A DNA stretch of 64,000 nt, taken from assembly GCA_910578185.1 (NCBI GenBank), contig CAJTPN010000002.1, forward strand, positions 255,835-319,834, given 5' to 3'. Under the pieces are notes generated by a model. The model saw nothing but the letters and a program-made list of their open reading frames with translations. It did no database searches and was not told the origin of the DNA. A program made the translations under genes and the position numbers. The DNA is from an uncultured Acetatifactor sp. (GTDB taxonomy: Bacteria; Bacillota; Clostridia; Lachnospirales; Lachnospiraceae). Shown here in pieces: positions 25,250-34,646 of this stretch; the stretch's first letter is position 1, and the number at the start of each line of letters is the position of its first letter.

Positions 25250-25669
25250 TCATAATGAGACAATGATTTTATCCTTTAAACTTTCCGGAAGTTCCGATTC
25301 ATCCATTGAGACGCTTAAAATAAAATCTACTTCGAATTTTTGGCTGAGTTTTTCCAATTTTTCCACGGTAGCCGTAATGTCAATACCTTCCAAACACGCA
25401 ATTTTCAAAAAGCTGTCAAAATACATCTGTTGCAAATCATGATCCTGGGAAATAATACCGCTTACAAACCCGAGGAATTCACTTCCACCCTCAATCATAA
25501 ATTGAGATACATCAATCAGGCGCACCTTATTATTTAATTCATACATATGTTTGGCACTTTTGTCAAGGTATACAATATTACCCGATATTTCTTTAATCTC
25601 CTGATTTACTTTATCCAATAACTGCTTTGTCTTTCCCTTGCCTTTTTTGCCTACAATTAACTGGACCAT
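25250..25669 (-). CDS. Small P-loop ATPase-like protein
   Basis: A 139-residue soluble protein. Residues 7-14 form a Walker A motif (GKKGKGKTK) after a short beta strand (MVQLIVG), and a coiled region follows. No Walker B motif is obvious; NIVYLDKSAKHMYEL may hold part of it. Related clostridial proteins are often annotated as PilT-like, but the protein is far too short to be a PilT motor. It lies just after the cell-shape cluster. Function unknown. Confidence 0.6.
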   Translation of the reverse strand: MVQLIVGKKGKGKTKQLLDKVNQEIKEISGNIVYLDKSAKHMYELNNKVRLIDVSQFMIEGGSEFLGFVSGIISQDHDLQQMYFDSFLKIACLEGIDITATVEKLEKLSQKFEVDFILSVSMDESELPESLKDKIIVSL

Positions 25670-25778
25670 TGGAAACCCTCCTGTTGTAATAAGTTATAGT
25701 AATACAAATTGCATCGACCAGAGACTTCACGGAATGCTCTCCTTATATTATAAGGGAAAAGGGCTTAAAAAACAACCT

Positions 25779-26786
25779 CTATTTGTGAATCTCCTCAAGT
25801 AAATCTATCATTTGACCGTAAAGCGTATCCGGCGACTCGGCCCGCAAAATAACAGAAATATAGGGATCGCCGTTTTCATCCCGCGAAAACAATATCAGAC
25901 AGTTTCCGGCAGCCATGGTAGTTCCGGTTTTGCCTCCTATCACCGTCACATTGGCCGGCGCCTGATAATTTCCCCTAAGGAACAGGTTGGAGGTGGATTT
26001 GTTAAATTCCTTTGCCTTGCCGTCCGCATCATAATATACGGTTTGATAATTTGACATATGTATAATCTCATTAAAAGTATCAAATTTGATCGCCGCATTG
26101 AAGATCAAATAAAGGTCATATGCCGTGGTATAATGGTTTAAGTCCGTGAGCCCGTGGGGATTCATAAAATTGGTATTGGTAGCGCCCAATAAACGAGCCT
26201 TTTCGTTCATCATCTCCACGAAATGCTCTACGCTTCCCCCAATATTTTCCGCAATCAGCATGGCCACATCATTGGAAGAATACACAAGCAAAATGCGGAG
26301 TGCCTGGTCAAGTGTCATGGTGTCTCCACTCTTCAAACCGCATAAAACCGCTCCTGATTCCGTGATATTAACCGCGCTGGTAGCCGTCAATGTCTGATTC
26401 AGCTTTCCGTTTTCCAACGCCACAAGCGCCGTCATGACTTTTGTCAAGCTGGCCGGATACAATCTTTCATGAATATTTTTCGCATAGAGCACCTCCCGGC
26501 TGTCAAGTGCAAACAGCGCGGCTGCCTCCGCTCTCGTCATATCCACTTCGGTGCCTTCCGTCACATCCCCTGCCGCAACACACAGCCCTGCCGCAAACGG
26601 AACTGTGGTTCTCCTCTCCTGCCTGGACACCACATTAAAGCTGCTGACGTCATAGTCCATGTGATAGGGCATGTCATATGTCAGCTGGCCGCATCCTCCC
26701 AGACATAGACATGTACACAAAGCCAATGCACAGACACCTGTGAAGGATTTCTTCTTTTTAGTTTTATCGTTATTTGTACATCTCAC
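25779..26786 (-). CDS. D-alanyl-D-alanine carboxypeptidase, lipoprotein form (S11)
   Basis: A 335-residue serine-type D,D-carboxypeptidase that trims peptidoglycan stem peptides. The three active-site motifs are Ser113-xx-Lys116 (PASLTKVM), SSN at 170-172 and Lys286-Thr-Gly (GGKTGTT). The N-terminus is Lys-rich then hydrophobic with a lipobox LGGC at Cys32, so it is probably a lipoprotein anchored on the outer face. The C-terminal PBP5-like beta domain is missing, making it shorter than DacA. Start codon appears to be GTG, overlapping mgsA by 17 bases. Last gene of the shape cluster or close to it. Confidence 0.88.
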   Translation of the reverse strand: MRCTNNDKTKKKKSFTGVCALALCTCLCLGGCGQLTYDMPYHMDYDVSSFNVVSRQERRTTVPFAAGLCVAAGDVTEGTEVDMTRAEAAALFALDSREVLYAKNIHERLYPASLTKVMTALVALENGKLNQTLTATSAVNITESGAVLCGLKSGDTMTLDQALRILLVYSSNDVAMLIAENIGGSVEHFVEMMNEKARLLGATNTNFMNPHGLTDLNHYTTAYDLYLIFNAAIKFDTFNEIIHMSNYQTVYYDADGKAKEFNKSTSNLFLRGNYQAPANVTVIGGKTGTTMAAGNCLILFSRDENGDPYISVILRAESPDTLYGQMIDLLEEIHK

Positions 26787-27165
26787 GCCACTCTAAATCT
26801 CCTCTGTCCAGAGACTTGATCAACAGTTCCGCACTTGCCAGATTGGTCGCCAGCGGAATATTGTGCATATCGCAGAGGCGAACAACATTATTCACATCCG
26901 GCTCATGTATCTTTGGGGTAAGCGGATCCCGAAGGAAAATGACAAGATCCATCTGATTGTGCTCAATTTGAGCGCCAATCTGCTGTTCCCCGCCCAAGTG
27001 CCCCGCCAGAAACTTGTGGATACTCAAATTGGTAACCTCCTCTATCAAGCGTCCGGTAGTACCTGTCGCAAACAAATCGTTTTTGCTTAAAATTCCCCTG
27101 TAAGCAATGCAGAAATTCTGCATCAGCTTTTTCTTTGCATCATGTGCAATCAGCGCAATATTCAT
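26770..27165 (-). CDS. mgsA: Methylglyoxal synthase, with altered active-site motif
   Basis: A 131-residue enzyme that turns dihydroxyacetone phosphate into methylglyoxal and phosphate. MNIALIAHDAKKK, FATGTTGRLIEE and VIFLRDPLTPKIHEPDV match Bacillus MgsA. The motif that is usually SGPLGGDQQ reads AGHLGGEQQ, so the catalytic Asp (D71 of E. coli) is Glu60; codon GAA is clear. His87 and Asp90 are kept. AAGGGGG precedes the ATG at 27165. It follows rodA by 44 bases. Confidence 0.9.
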   Translation of the reverse strand: MNIALIAHDAKKKLMQNFCIAYRGILSKNDLFATGTTGRLIEEVTNLSIHKFLAGHLGGEQQIGAQIEHNQMDLVIFLRDPLTPKIHEPDVNNVVRLCDMHNIPLATNLASAELLIKSLDRGDLEWREMYK

Positions 27166-27209
27166 GGTGCAATACCCCCTTTTCATTATGTCATAACTTA
27201 AATGCTCTA

Positions 27210-28319
27210 CTATTTTGCTTTTTTTGCCTGAAGCCTCACATTCAAAACAAACCCCATTCCAATATACAGGCTCATTAGGGACGTAAGTCCATAACTGACA
27301 AATGGCAGCGGCAGCCCCGTATTGGGAAGAATAAACGTAGCCACACCAATATTGAAAAATCCCTGAACGGCGACCAATCCCCCCATACCTGCGCCGATAA
27401 TCATCCCGGCCACATCCTTCGCCTTTCGCGCAACCGAGATACATTCCAGGGAAATAACAAACAAAAGTCCTATTACCAGACAGCTTCCCTTAAAACCAAA
27501 CTCTTCACCAATCACGGAAAAGATAAAATCTGTCTCCGCCTCGGAAATAAAATTACCGTTTTTGACCGAAGTAATCTCATTATTTTTATATCCTTTTCCC
27601 TCCAGCTGTCCCGAAGCAATGGCTTTTACAGAATTCAACTGCTGATAAGCAAATGTTGTGGAATATTCTTCCGGATTAACAAAGGCAAGGATACGATTTC
27701 TCTGATTGGTTGTAAGGAATTCATTATCCGGCTGCAGCGCAAGCGAGATCACCAGCGCCACCGCAGGTATCGCTACCGCCAGCACTCCAAACACCAGCTT
27801 CAGGCTGATACCTCCGGCAAACATAATAACGCAAAACAAAGCCAGAAGCACAATACTTGTGGAAAGATCCGGCTGTTTATATACAAGCGCCCACGGAAGC
27901 GCAATCATTACAATACAGCAGCCTATAATTCCCACCGTGTTCAAATTCTTCTTATGTTTCATAATAAACTGTGCAAAGAATAAAATCAATATAATTTTTG
28001 CAGTTTCCGAGGGTTGGAAGCGAAAACTCCCAATCTGCAGCCAGCGCTGGGCGCCATGGGAATCCGATCCAAATTGCCAGACGGCAACCAGAAGCGCCAG
28101 ATTTCCCACATACATCAGCCAATATAATTTTAAAATAAAACTGTAGTCGATGAAAGAAATAATCGCCATAATAACCACTCCGGCAATTACCCCATAAAAC
28201 TGTTTTTTCTGGAGTGATTGCTCGGCACTTCCGATTGCCATAATACCCACTATCGAAAGTGCAATCACCATCAGCGCCAGTTTAAAATCATAGTCTCGAA
28301 TTCTGTATCTCTTAAACAT
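27210..28319 (-). CDS. rodA: RodA, SEDS peptidoglycan glycosyltransferase
   Basis: A 369-residue polytopic SEDS protein that polymerises lipid II during cell elongation, working with PBP2. About ten hydrophobic segments are visible. Signature pieces are RFQPSETAKIILILFFAQF, SLVYKQPDLSTSIV-like (here VYKQPDLSTSIVLLA), SEAETDFIFSVIGEEFGF and NTGLPLPFVSYGLTSLMS. The call as RodA rather than FtsW rests on its place with mreBCD and PBP2. Downstream of minE. Confidence 0.9.
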   Translation of the reverse strand: MFKRYRIRDYDFKLALMVIALSIVGIMAIGSAEQSLQKKQFYGVIAGVVIMAIISFIDYSFILKLYWLMYVGNLALLVAVWQFGSDSHGAQRWLQIGSFRFQPSETAKIILILFFAQFIMKHKKNLNTVGIIGCCIVMIALPWALVYKQPDLSTSIVLLALFCVIMFAGGISLKLVFGVLAVAIPAVALVISLALQPDNEFLTTNQRNRILAFVNPEEYSTTFAYQQLNSVKAIASGQLEGKGYKNNEITSVKNGNFISEAETDFIFSVIGEEFGFKGSCLVIGLLFVISLECISVARKAKDVAGMIIGAGMGGLVAVQGFFNIGVATFILPNTGLPLPFVSYGLTSLMSLYIGMGFVLNVRLQAKKAK

Positions 28320-28411
28320 AATCTCCTCTGTGAAATCTTAGATTTCTGAAAGTGGCTCCTTTACGTTTCCACCGCGTTCGTTCCCTACGCCAGCTCATGA
28401 GCCTAATGCAG

Positions 28412-28702
28412 TTACTTTGAAACTACATCCTGATTGGCCGCCACATCCACGATAGGAATATGGGCATACAGGGAAGGCATTTTCCCCCCTCTCCCCAATT
28501 TATTTCCTTTGGTATTGATCTGAATCTCCATATTATCTGCATCTATCTTCATGTACTTGGATATCACCTTGGCAATATCCATTTTAATCAGCTCCATCAT
28601 TTCCGGCGAACAATTTACTCTGTCCGAAATCAATAAAATCTTTAATCTGTCTTTCGCTATCTGGCAGGAGCTCTTTCTGCGAAAAAAATGTCTCATTTTC
28701 AC
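28412..28702 (-). CDS. minE: Cell division topological specificity factor MinE
   Basis: A 96-residue MinE. The N-terminal anti-MinCD part (AKDRLKILLISDRVNCSPEM, in pieces) is well conserved, followed by the topological domain ISKYMKIDADNMEIQIN. MinE drives MinD off the membrane and sets the pole-to-pole pattern. It starts 5 bases after minD. Many Firmicutes use DivIVA instead of MinE; clostridia often have a real MinE, as here. Confidence 0.94.
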   Translation of the reverse strand: MKMRHFFRRKSSCQIAKDRLKILLISDRVNCSPEMMELIKMDIAKVISKYMKIDADNMEIQINTKGNKLGRGGKMPSLYAHIPIVDVAANQDVVSK

Positions 28703-28707
28703 TCCTC

Positions 28708-29529
28708 CTATGCCTTATGAAAAATGCCCGTAACCCTGGTCCAGAAAGAAATACTTTTATCAAAGTTCAGAAAAGGAACTTCTTTTCCGTCTACCCGGTG
28801 TACTACATTTGCATATGCCTGTCCCGCAGGGGAACTGCTTCCCACCAAAGGCTCCCCCTGGTTGGTTGCCACAACTACATTCTCATCATCCGGAATAATA
28901 CCGATCATGGGAATGGCCAGAATATCCACCACATCCTGCGCGGACATCATATCTCCCCGCCTGACCATATCCATCCGCAGCCTGTTGATGATCAAGTCCA
29001 TCTGTTGAAAGCCGTTAGCCTCCAGCAGGCCGATAATTCGATCTGCGTCCCGAATCGCCGACACTTCCGGCGTTGTCACCACCAAAGCCCTGTTTGCCCC
29101 GGCAATGGCATTTTGGAACCCCTGCTCAATCCCTGCAGGACAGTCCAAGATAATGTAATCAAACTGTTCCTTTAAATGATCAATCACCTTAACCATCTGT
29201 CCTGGCGATACCGCAGTCTTGTCCCTTGTCTGAGCAGATGGCATCAGATACAGTCCGGGATGTCGTTTATCGCGTATCAGCGCCTGCTTTACTCTGCAAT
29301 TTCCCTCCACCACGTCAACCAGATTATATACGATCCGATTTTCCAGTCCCATGACCACATCCAGATTGCGCAAACCTATGTCCGTATCGATCAGACAGAC
29401 CTTTTTCCCAAGCTTAGCCAGACCTGTTCCTACGTTTGCAGTTGTGGTGGTCTTGCCCACACCGCCTTTTCCTGAAGTGACGACAATGACTTCGGAGCCT
29501 TTCTGCTCCATGGAATGCCTTTCTTCCAT
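28708..29529 (-). CDS. minD: Septum site-determining ATPase MinD
   Basis: A 273-residue deviant Walker A ATPase. VVTSGKGGVGKTTTTANVG carries the signature Lys at residue 21 (KGGVGKTT). LIDTDIGLRNLDVVMGLEN and IILDCPAGIEQGF follow. The C-terminal amphipathic helix FWTRVTGIFHKA is the membrane-targeting sequence. Start: the ATG at 29529 has GGAGG 8 bases upstream; longer and shorter Met choices are in frame. Between minC and minE. Confidence 0.95.
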   Translation of the reverse strand: MEERHSMEQKGSEVIVVTSGKGGVGKTTTTANVGTGLAKLGKKVCLIDTDIGLRNLDVVMGLENRIVYNLVDVVEGNCRVKQALIRDKRHPGLYLMPSAQTRDKTAVSPGQMVKVIDHLKEQFDYIILDCPAGIEQGFQNAIAGANRALVVTTPEVSAIRDADRIIGLLEANGFQQMDLIINRLRMDMVRRGDMMSAQDVVDILAIPMIGIIPDDENVVVATNQGEPLVGSSSPAGQAYANVVHRVDGKEVPFLNFDKSISFWTRVTGIFHKA

Positions 29530-29596
29530 CTTCCAATCCTCCATTAAAAAATTATGTCGTCCTCCAAACACTTTTCTGAAAAGATATACACCACTT

Positions 29597-30271
29597 TCAG
29601 AATGTGCTCAGCAAATCTTTGGTGAGCGTATCCAAAATAATTCTCTCGTTTTTCACATATGCAATTTTCGGCCGTACTTTGGGCTGCAATACCTTTTTTG
29701 CCTGTTTAGAATTTGGTCTATATTTGAAATCGCCGATTTTAATTCTTTCCGGCAACATTTCAAGCGCTGCTACAAAGGCCCCTTCGCGTCCGTTGCCGCC
29801 GGCATATGCCTCGCCGTAGAGCCCGCCTAAAACTATAATATTTTTTGCGCTTATGACAGCGCTTCCCGGATGAACATCCCCCAGCATTATAATACTGTTT
29901 TCCGTCTCAAGCACATCTCTGTTCTTCAGACTTCCCCGATAAAACTGCCCATCCTTTTCTTCCTCCGCAAATTTATTTTCCATATGGGATATTGCCTTGA
30001 CAAATTTTTTCTCGGTTTCCCCGTCCTGTCCCACAAGGCAGATAATATGCAAATCACTGTTTTCACTGATGGCATCCAAGATACATAATTCCTCCGCATC
30101 CGACACCCTTCTCCCCTCTATGGACAATGCCATTGTGGCATTTCCAAAAAACCCCCGTGCCTCGGAAAACTTATATCCGATTACCTCCAAAAGTTTATCA
30201 AAGGGCAGCTCCGCATCCAGGCGCAATGCAATGCCATTGGGAAAGCTCTTTATGACAACAGCCTCTTTCAT
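29597..30271 (-). CDS. minC: Septum site-determining protein MinC
   Basis: A 224-residue FtsZ polymerisation inhibitor. The N-terminal domain (1-100) is divergent; the C-terminal beta-helix domain holds the conserved VLGDVHPGSAVISAKNIIVLGGLYGEAYAGG (in pieces). First gene of the min trio, 66 bases after the PBP2 gene, so min expression may be tied to elongation genes. Confidence 0.94.
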   Translation of the reverse strand: MKEAVVIKSFPNGIALRLDAELPFDKLLEVIGYKFSEARGFFGNATMALSIEGRRVSDAEELCILDAISENSDLHIICLVGQDGETEKKFVKAISHMENKFAEEEKDGQFYRGSLKNRDVLETENSIIMLGDVHPGSAVISAKNIIVLGGLYGEAYAGGNGREGAFVAALEMLPERIKIGDFKYRPNSKQAKKVLQPKVRPKIAYVKNERIILDTLTKDLLSTF

Positions 30272-30337
30272 TTCGCCACCTCCGATTTCGGTTTTATCCC
30301 CACACTTTTATGGTTCTGATTCCATCCCCTTCTCAGC

Positions 30338-33226
30338 TTACATTTCATTTGAAATTCCGCCGTCTGGAGTATCCGCAACGCCTGTAATCAGCTTATCCTC
30401 CTCCGCCAGTCCGTAATAATACTTGATGATATCCCTTGTGGCCTGTGCCGCATAATCGGAAGAATATCCGAAGGGAATCCTGGTGGCGATGGCTATCTCC
30501 GGCTGCTCATAAGGCGCATAACACACAAAGTTCGCATGGTTTGGCCTTGTCCTGAGCTGTTCCGCTGTACCTGTCTTTCCTGCCACATTGACGGCCAAGT
30601 CACTGAAATAGCTCTTATTTTCAATTACCTGGCGCATTCCTGCATGAATGGCGTCCCAATAAGCCTCCGGCATTTCGATGGTATTGCGTATTTTCGGTGT
30701 AAATTCCCGAATGGTATTTCCGTCAGAATCCGTAATCTTGTCAAGTAAGGTCAAATCAAAACAGGTCCCCCCGTTTGCCACCGTTCCCACATATCTTGCC
30801 AGTCCCGCCGTAGTGTAACTGCTGTTGCCCTGCCCGATGGCAGATCTCACAGGATCCTCCGTCGATACACTGGGTGCGGTCTCGGAGATCTCCACTCCGG
30901 ATTTCTCGGTAAGGCCGTACATATCCGCATACTTTTTGAGAATATCCAACCCTTCCGTCTCATTATAGACCCCTGACATGGAGGAAAGCATATACCCCAC
31001 ATCGTAGAAATAATAATTACAGGAATCCCTGATTGCAGTGATCAGGCTCTCATTGCCATGTCCATAGGTTCTCCAGCATCTTGGCGAGGACGGAATCTCC
31101 GTAAACGTACCAGTACAGTTAATACTGTCTTCCAGGCGGATGACTTCCTCCAACAAACCTGCCGTTGAAGACACCATTTTAAACGTGGAACCGGGTGCGG
31201 CCGCATACTGTGTGGCATAATTATATTGAGGATTTGCCTTGTCCGTATTCAACTTCGCATAATACTCCGCGTCGATGGAATTAGCCATTTTATTGTTGTC
31301 ATATCCCGGATAAGACACCATGGCAAGCACATCCCCCGTATTTACATCCGTGATCACCACTGAGGCGTTACAGGGATCTAACGCCAGCTGTGCAGGCGTG
31401 ATATCCAGATTGTCAATGCGGTTTTTCATAAATTCATACGCGGTAATCTTACCTTCAAAAATCGCCACCCTGTCCGTCTCGGACACTTCCACCAAGTTCT
31501 GTTCACATAGGACTTTACACACCTGACTGCCATCTATCACATCTTCCAGAAGCATATATTTAAATAAACGCTTTTGAAACTCGGAATTCTTATCTATCAT
31601 GGCAATGATGTATTCGCCGATTTTAGAATAGATTTCTGTCGAATCCGAGTACTTATCGTCCAGATCCAGTTTGTTCACATCTATCCAGTTCTTTGAAATA
31701 CAATACTTTAAGTATTCGCTCAGGCTGATCACTTCCTCCTGGGCCCAGGCAATTTGAACGGCATCTGTAGAATCTACCGCCTCCTCCATAATAACGCCGT
31801 TTTTTCTCAGCAGACTCACAATATTACTCTGGTAGACCTGATATTCTTTTCCAAGCTGATTATAAGGCGTCATTCCCTGTGTCAGCTCATGGACAAGCCT
31901 ATCATAAACCGACTGTTTGTACGAGATGTACGCATCATAAACCGCTTTTTCCGTCTCCTGGGCATTCTCTTCTCCCATCCGCTTCATGTCAATGACGGCA
32001 TTGCTGAACATGGTATAATAGACGTCATAAATCGGTATCTTAATATCGGAACTCTTGGCGTTTTCCGCCGCCTTATACTCTTTCGCATTGATAATCTTAC
32101 TGGATACAAGTCCCGCCAGCTTCTGTTCCAAAATATTATAGACAGCCTTTGTCAAATCCTTGTCAATCGTCAAATATACATCCTGGCCTGCGGTAGGCTC
32201 CTTGCGTTCTTCAATGGAGATCACCCTTCCCATAACATCCACGACTACCTTTTCATACCCTTTTTCACCCTGCAGTGTGGTCTCCAGATAAGATTCTATT
32301 CCACCCTTTCCCACCACGTCATTGATGCTGTAAGTATCTCCGCTTTTGCCCTCTTCCTCCATCCGCCCATTCAACTCTGTCAGCTCATCGGAAGAAATCT
32401 TTCCCGTATAGCCCAATACATGTGCAAAATATTTACTGTCCACATATCTGCGAACGGTATCCTCCACAATGGTGACTCCCGGCAGCGACTGTGAATTTTC
32501 CATAAGCACCGCAACCGTTTTGGGACTGATATTGGTGGCAACAGTAGTGCCGATATATTTCCGGTAAGAGGTCAGGTACATGGCATAGCGGATCGTGACC
32601 AGCTTAAGCCATTCCTCCTTTGTATATCCTTTTCCCGCAAGAAATTTGCTGTTTCTCTTGTCTTCCGTATTTTCGTATTCCCCTATGGCAAAGCCACCGG
32701 TACGGCTTAAATATTCCATAACCTCCTGAGCCGTAGCCGTCCTCTGCACATCACTCAGTTCACCAATCGTCTTCTTGCCGTATATATCCGCCAGGAACCG
32801 CAGCAGACTGTTGCCGCCCACGGTAAACGAAAAATCGCCGTCCTCATTTATATAGATCTTAAAATCCGTGATACATTTGTCGCCGTTTTTTTCTATCATC
32901 TGAATCAGGTCTAAGATAACCGCATTCATTTTTGTGTTTTTCTGACTGCCTGACTCTATCACATCCTCTATTTTCACGGAATAGGCAAGCTCGTTGTAGG
33001 CGAGAACATTACCGTTTCTGTCGTATATATCCCCCCTGATACTGGCTATATCCCGGGTCTTCTCGATCTCCAGAACAAATTCTTCCAAATACCGCGCGCC
33101 GTTGACGATCTGCAGATTAAAACAGCGATAAACAAGGATAGCGCTCAGTACCCCAAACACCAGCGTAAAAACAGTCAGCCTGCTTGTCACAATAGCGATC
33201 AGTTTATCTTTAAATTCATCAAACAA
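30338..33226 (-). CDS. Penicillin-binding protein 2, elongation transpeptidase
   Basis: A 962-residue class B PBP that crosslinks peptidoglycan with RodA. One membrane helix (about 15-35), a dimerisation domain (IASIRGDIYDRNGNVLAYN), a long clostridial insertion region, and a transpeptidase domain with Ser680-xx-Lys683 (GSTFKMV), SCN (RDSCNYYF) and KTG (AGKTGTAEQ). The length is well above the ~600 of E. coli MrdA because of the middle region (about 350-620). The start codon appears to be TTG, inside the mreD end, with AAGGAG upstream. Follows mreBCD. Confidence 0.92.
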   Translation of the reverse strand: MFDEFKDKLIAIVTSRLTVFTLVFGVLSAILVYRCFNLQIVNGARYLEEFVLEIEKTRDIASIRGDIYDRNGNVLAYNELAYSVKIEDVIESGSQKNTKMNAVILDLIQMIEKNGDKCITDFKIYINEDGDFSFTVGGNSLLRFLADIYGKKTIGELSDVQRTATAQEVMEYLSRTGGFAIGEYENTEDKRNSKFLAGKGYTKEEWLKLVTIRYAMYLTSYRKYIGTTVATNISPKTVAVLMENSQSLPGVTIVEDTVRRYVDSKYFAHVLGYTGKISSDELTELNGRMEEEGKSGDTYSINDVVGKGGIESYLETTLQGEKGYEKVVVDVMGRVISIEERKEPTAGQDVYLTIDKDLTKAVYNILEQKLAGLVSSKIINAKEYKAAENAKSSDIKIPIYDVYYTMFSNAVIDMKRMGEENAQETEKAVYDAYISYKQSVYDRLVHELTQGMTPYNQLGKEYQVYQSNIVSLLRKNGVIMEEAVDSTDAVQIAWAQEEVISLSEYLKYCISKNWIDVNKLDLDDKYSDSTEIYSKIGEYIIAMIDKNSEFQKRLFKYMLLEDVIDGSQVCKVLCEQNLVEVSETDRVAIFEGKITAYEFMKNRIDNLDITPAQLALDPCNASVVITDVNTGDVLAMVSYPGYDNNKMANSIDAEYYAKLNTDKANPQYNYATQYAAAPGSTFKMVSSTAGLLEEVIRLEDSINCTGTFTEIPSSPRCWRTYGHGNESLITAIRDSCNYYFYDVGYMLSSMSGVYNETEGLDILKKYADMYGLTEKSGVEISETAPSVSTEDPVRSAIGQGNSSYTTAGLARYVGTVANGGTCFDLTLLDKITDSDGNTIREFTPKIRNTIEMPEAYWDAIHAGMRQVIENKSYFSDLAVNVAGKTGTAEQLRTRPNHANFVCYAPYEQPEIAIATRIPFGYSSDYAAQATRDIIKYYYGLAEEDKLITGVADTPDGGISNEM

Positions 33227-33737
33227 ATTTCTGCGCTCTCCTTTTCTCCCAATCTTCCAATTTTGTATTTACCTTCAAAATAATCGGATATATAAATATT
33301 GTAGCCAAGATTGTGTATAATGTCTCCGGCAGAATCACATGCATAAAATAAAACGGAAACTGAAACCTGCCGCGAAGCATAAATAACAATACATAGCATA
33401 TAATGCCATATGACAAATCACTGATAATAATCAACGCAATGGGCAGCTTGATATCCTCCGGATAAAAAATCCCGCTGAACTTACCGTTTAAATAGCCTAT
33501 GTACATCAAAAGCAGCGCGTAAAACCCAAGAAACCCGCCAAAAAAGATATCGCTTAAAAGCCCACAGAAAAATCCGATCAGAAGCCCTTCCCTTTCCCCA
33601 CGCATAAAGCCAAAGGAAGATGTGAGGATAATCATCAGATTGGGAATGATTCCCGCCAGCGCCAGGACACTGAATACGCTGCACTGTAAAATAAAACATA
33701 TGATGATAAACAAAAATACCGTGATCTTCCTAAGCAT
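33219..33737 (-). CDS. mreD: Rod shape-determining protein MreD
   Basis: A 172-residue inner membrane protein with about five hydrophobic segments (FLFIIICFILQCSVFSVLAL first) and the family-like GFMRGEREGLLIGFFCGLLSDIFFGGFLG (in pieces). MreD links MreC with the elongation machinery. It overlaps the start of the PBP2 gene by 8 bases and follows mreC by 42. Confidence 0.9.
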   Translation of the reverse strand: MLRKITVFLFIIICFILQCSVFSVLALAGIIPNLMIILTSSFGFMRGEREGLLIGFFCGLLSDIFFGGFLGFYALLLMYIGYLNGKFSGIFYPEDIKLPIALIIISDLSYGIICYVLLFMLRGRFQFPFYFMHVILPETLYTILATIFIYPIILKVNTKLEDWEKRRAQKFV

Positions 33738-33779
33738 CCTGCCTCCTGTTTTTCGTTTTCCAATAAGCTCTGACGCGAT

Positions 33780-34646
33780 TTACTTAGCGCTCTGCTTCCG
33801 ATCCGTAATCACCAGCACTTCACCCAAGTGCTCAAAGTCTACCGCAGGTACCAGCAATCCCGATTTAGTCAAATTATTGGCGTCTTTTTCTATGGAACCG
33901 ATATATCCGATTAAAATATTGGGCAGATATTTGTCGCTGATATTGGATGTAACCACCTTATCCCATTCCTTTACCCGGTCCTGACTGTCCACAAGCTGAC
34001 TGAAAGTAATGTACCCTTCCGCCATCCGTTTTAAATCTCCCGACACCATAAGATTATCTTCCGTAGAAAGCGTCATGCCGCTTACATTGTGGTTATCCGA
34101 AATAATGGCCGTCACCCTGGACCAGTTTGGCCCCACGGATGTAATCCGCCCCACCAGGCCGCCTCCTGCAATTACATTCATATCCACCGCAAAGCCATCT
34201 TCCTCCCCCTTATCAATCAGGAACGAAGAATACCAGTTTCCAGAATCCCTTCCGATAACCCTTGCGCCAACCTTATTATATTCGCTGTACTGTCTGTCCA
34301 GCTCATAGAGCTCCCGAAGATTGTTCAGCTCGTATTTATCCTGCTGGAGCAAAGTATTTTCCTCTGTCAGCACCGCAATCTCTTCTTTCAATCGGATATT
34401 TTCCTCCAACAGCATCCGAATCTGCACCAGCTCGTCGGAACGGTTTGACAGCCATTCTCCGACCTTTCCGATCCCCTGCTGGAAGGGCACAATCACATAT
34501 CCAACCGCCGTATTAAAAGGCCTGTTAAACACATCCGACCCGAATGTGACCAACATCAAAGCAACACAGAGTGCTGTTAAAATAAAGAGGAGATATTTAC
34601 TCGGTAGCGTAAACCTCTCCCCTTTTCTTTTTATCACTGGGCTCAT
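33780..34646 (-). CDS. mreC: Rod shape-determining protein MreC
   Basis: A 288-residue bitopic protein: one membrane helix (about 18-37), a coiled coil (about 75-115, rich in EEN and LLEEN), then the beta-barrel MreC domain with ARVIGRDSGNWYSSFLIDKG and ADLMVSGDLK-like segments (here NLMVSGDLKRM). It connects cytoplasmic MreB with PBP2 outside. It overlaps mreB by 4 bases. Confidence 0.94.
   Translation of the reverse strand: MSPVIKRKGERFTLPSKYLLFILTALCVALMLVTFGSDVFNRPFNTAVGYVIVPFQQGIGKVGEWLSNRSDELVQIRMLLEENIRLKEEIAVLTEENTLLQQDKYELNNLRELYELDRQYSEYNKVGARVIGRDSGNWYSSFLIDKGEEDGFAVDMNVIAGGGLVGRITSVGPNWSRVTAIISDNHNVSGMTLSTEDNLMVSGDLKRMAEGYITFSQLVDSQDRVKEWDKVVTSNISDKYLPNILIGYIGSIEKDANNLTKSGLLVPAVDFEHLGEVLVITDRKQSAK

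Noticed and set aside
25250..25669. PilT twitching motor
   Set aside because: Only 139 residues with a Walker A; lacks the rest of PilT, and no pilus genes are near.
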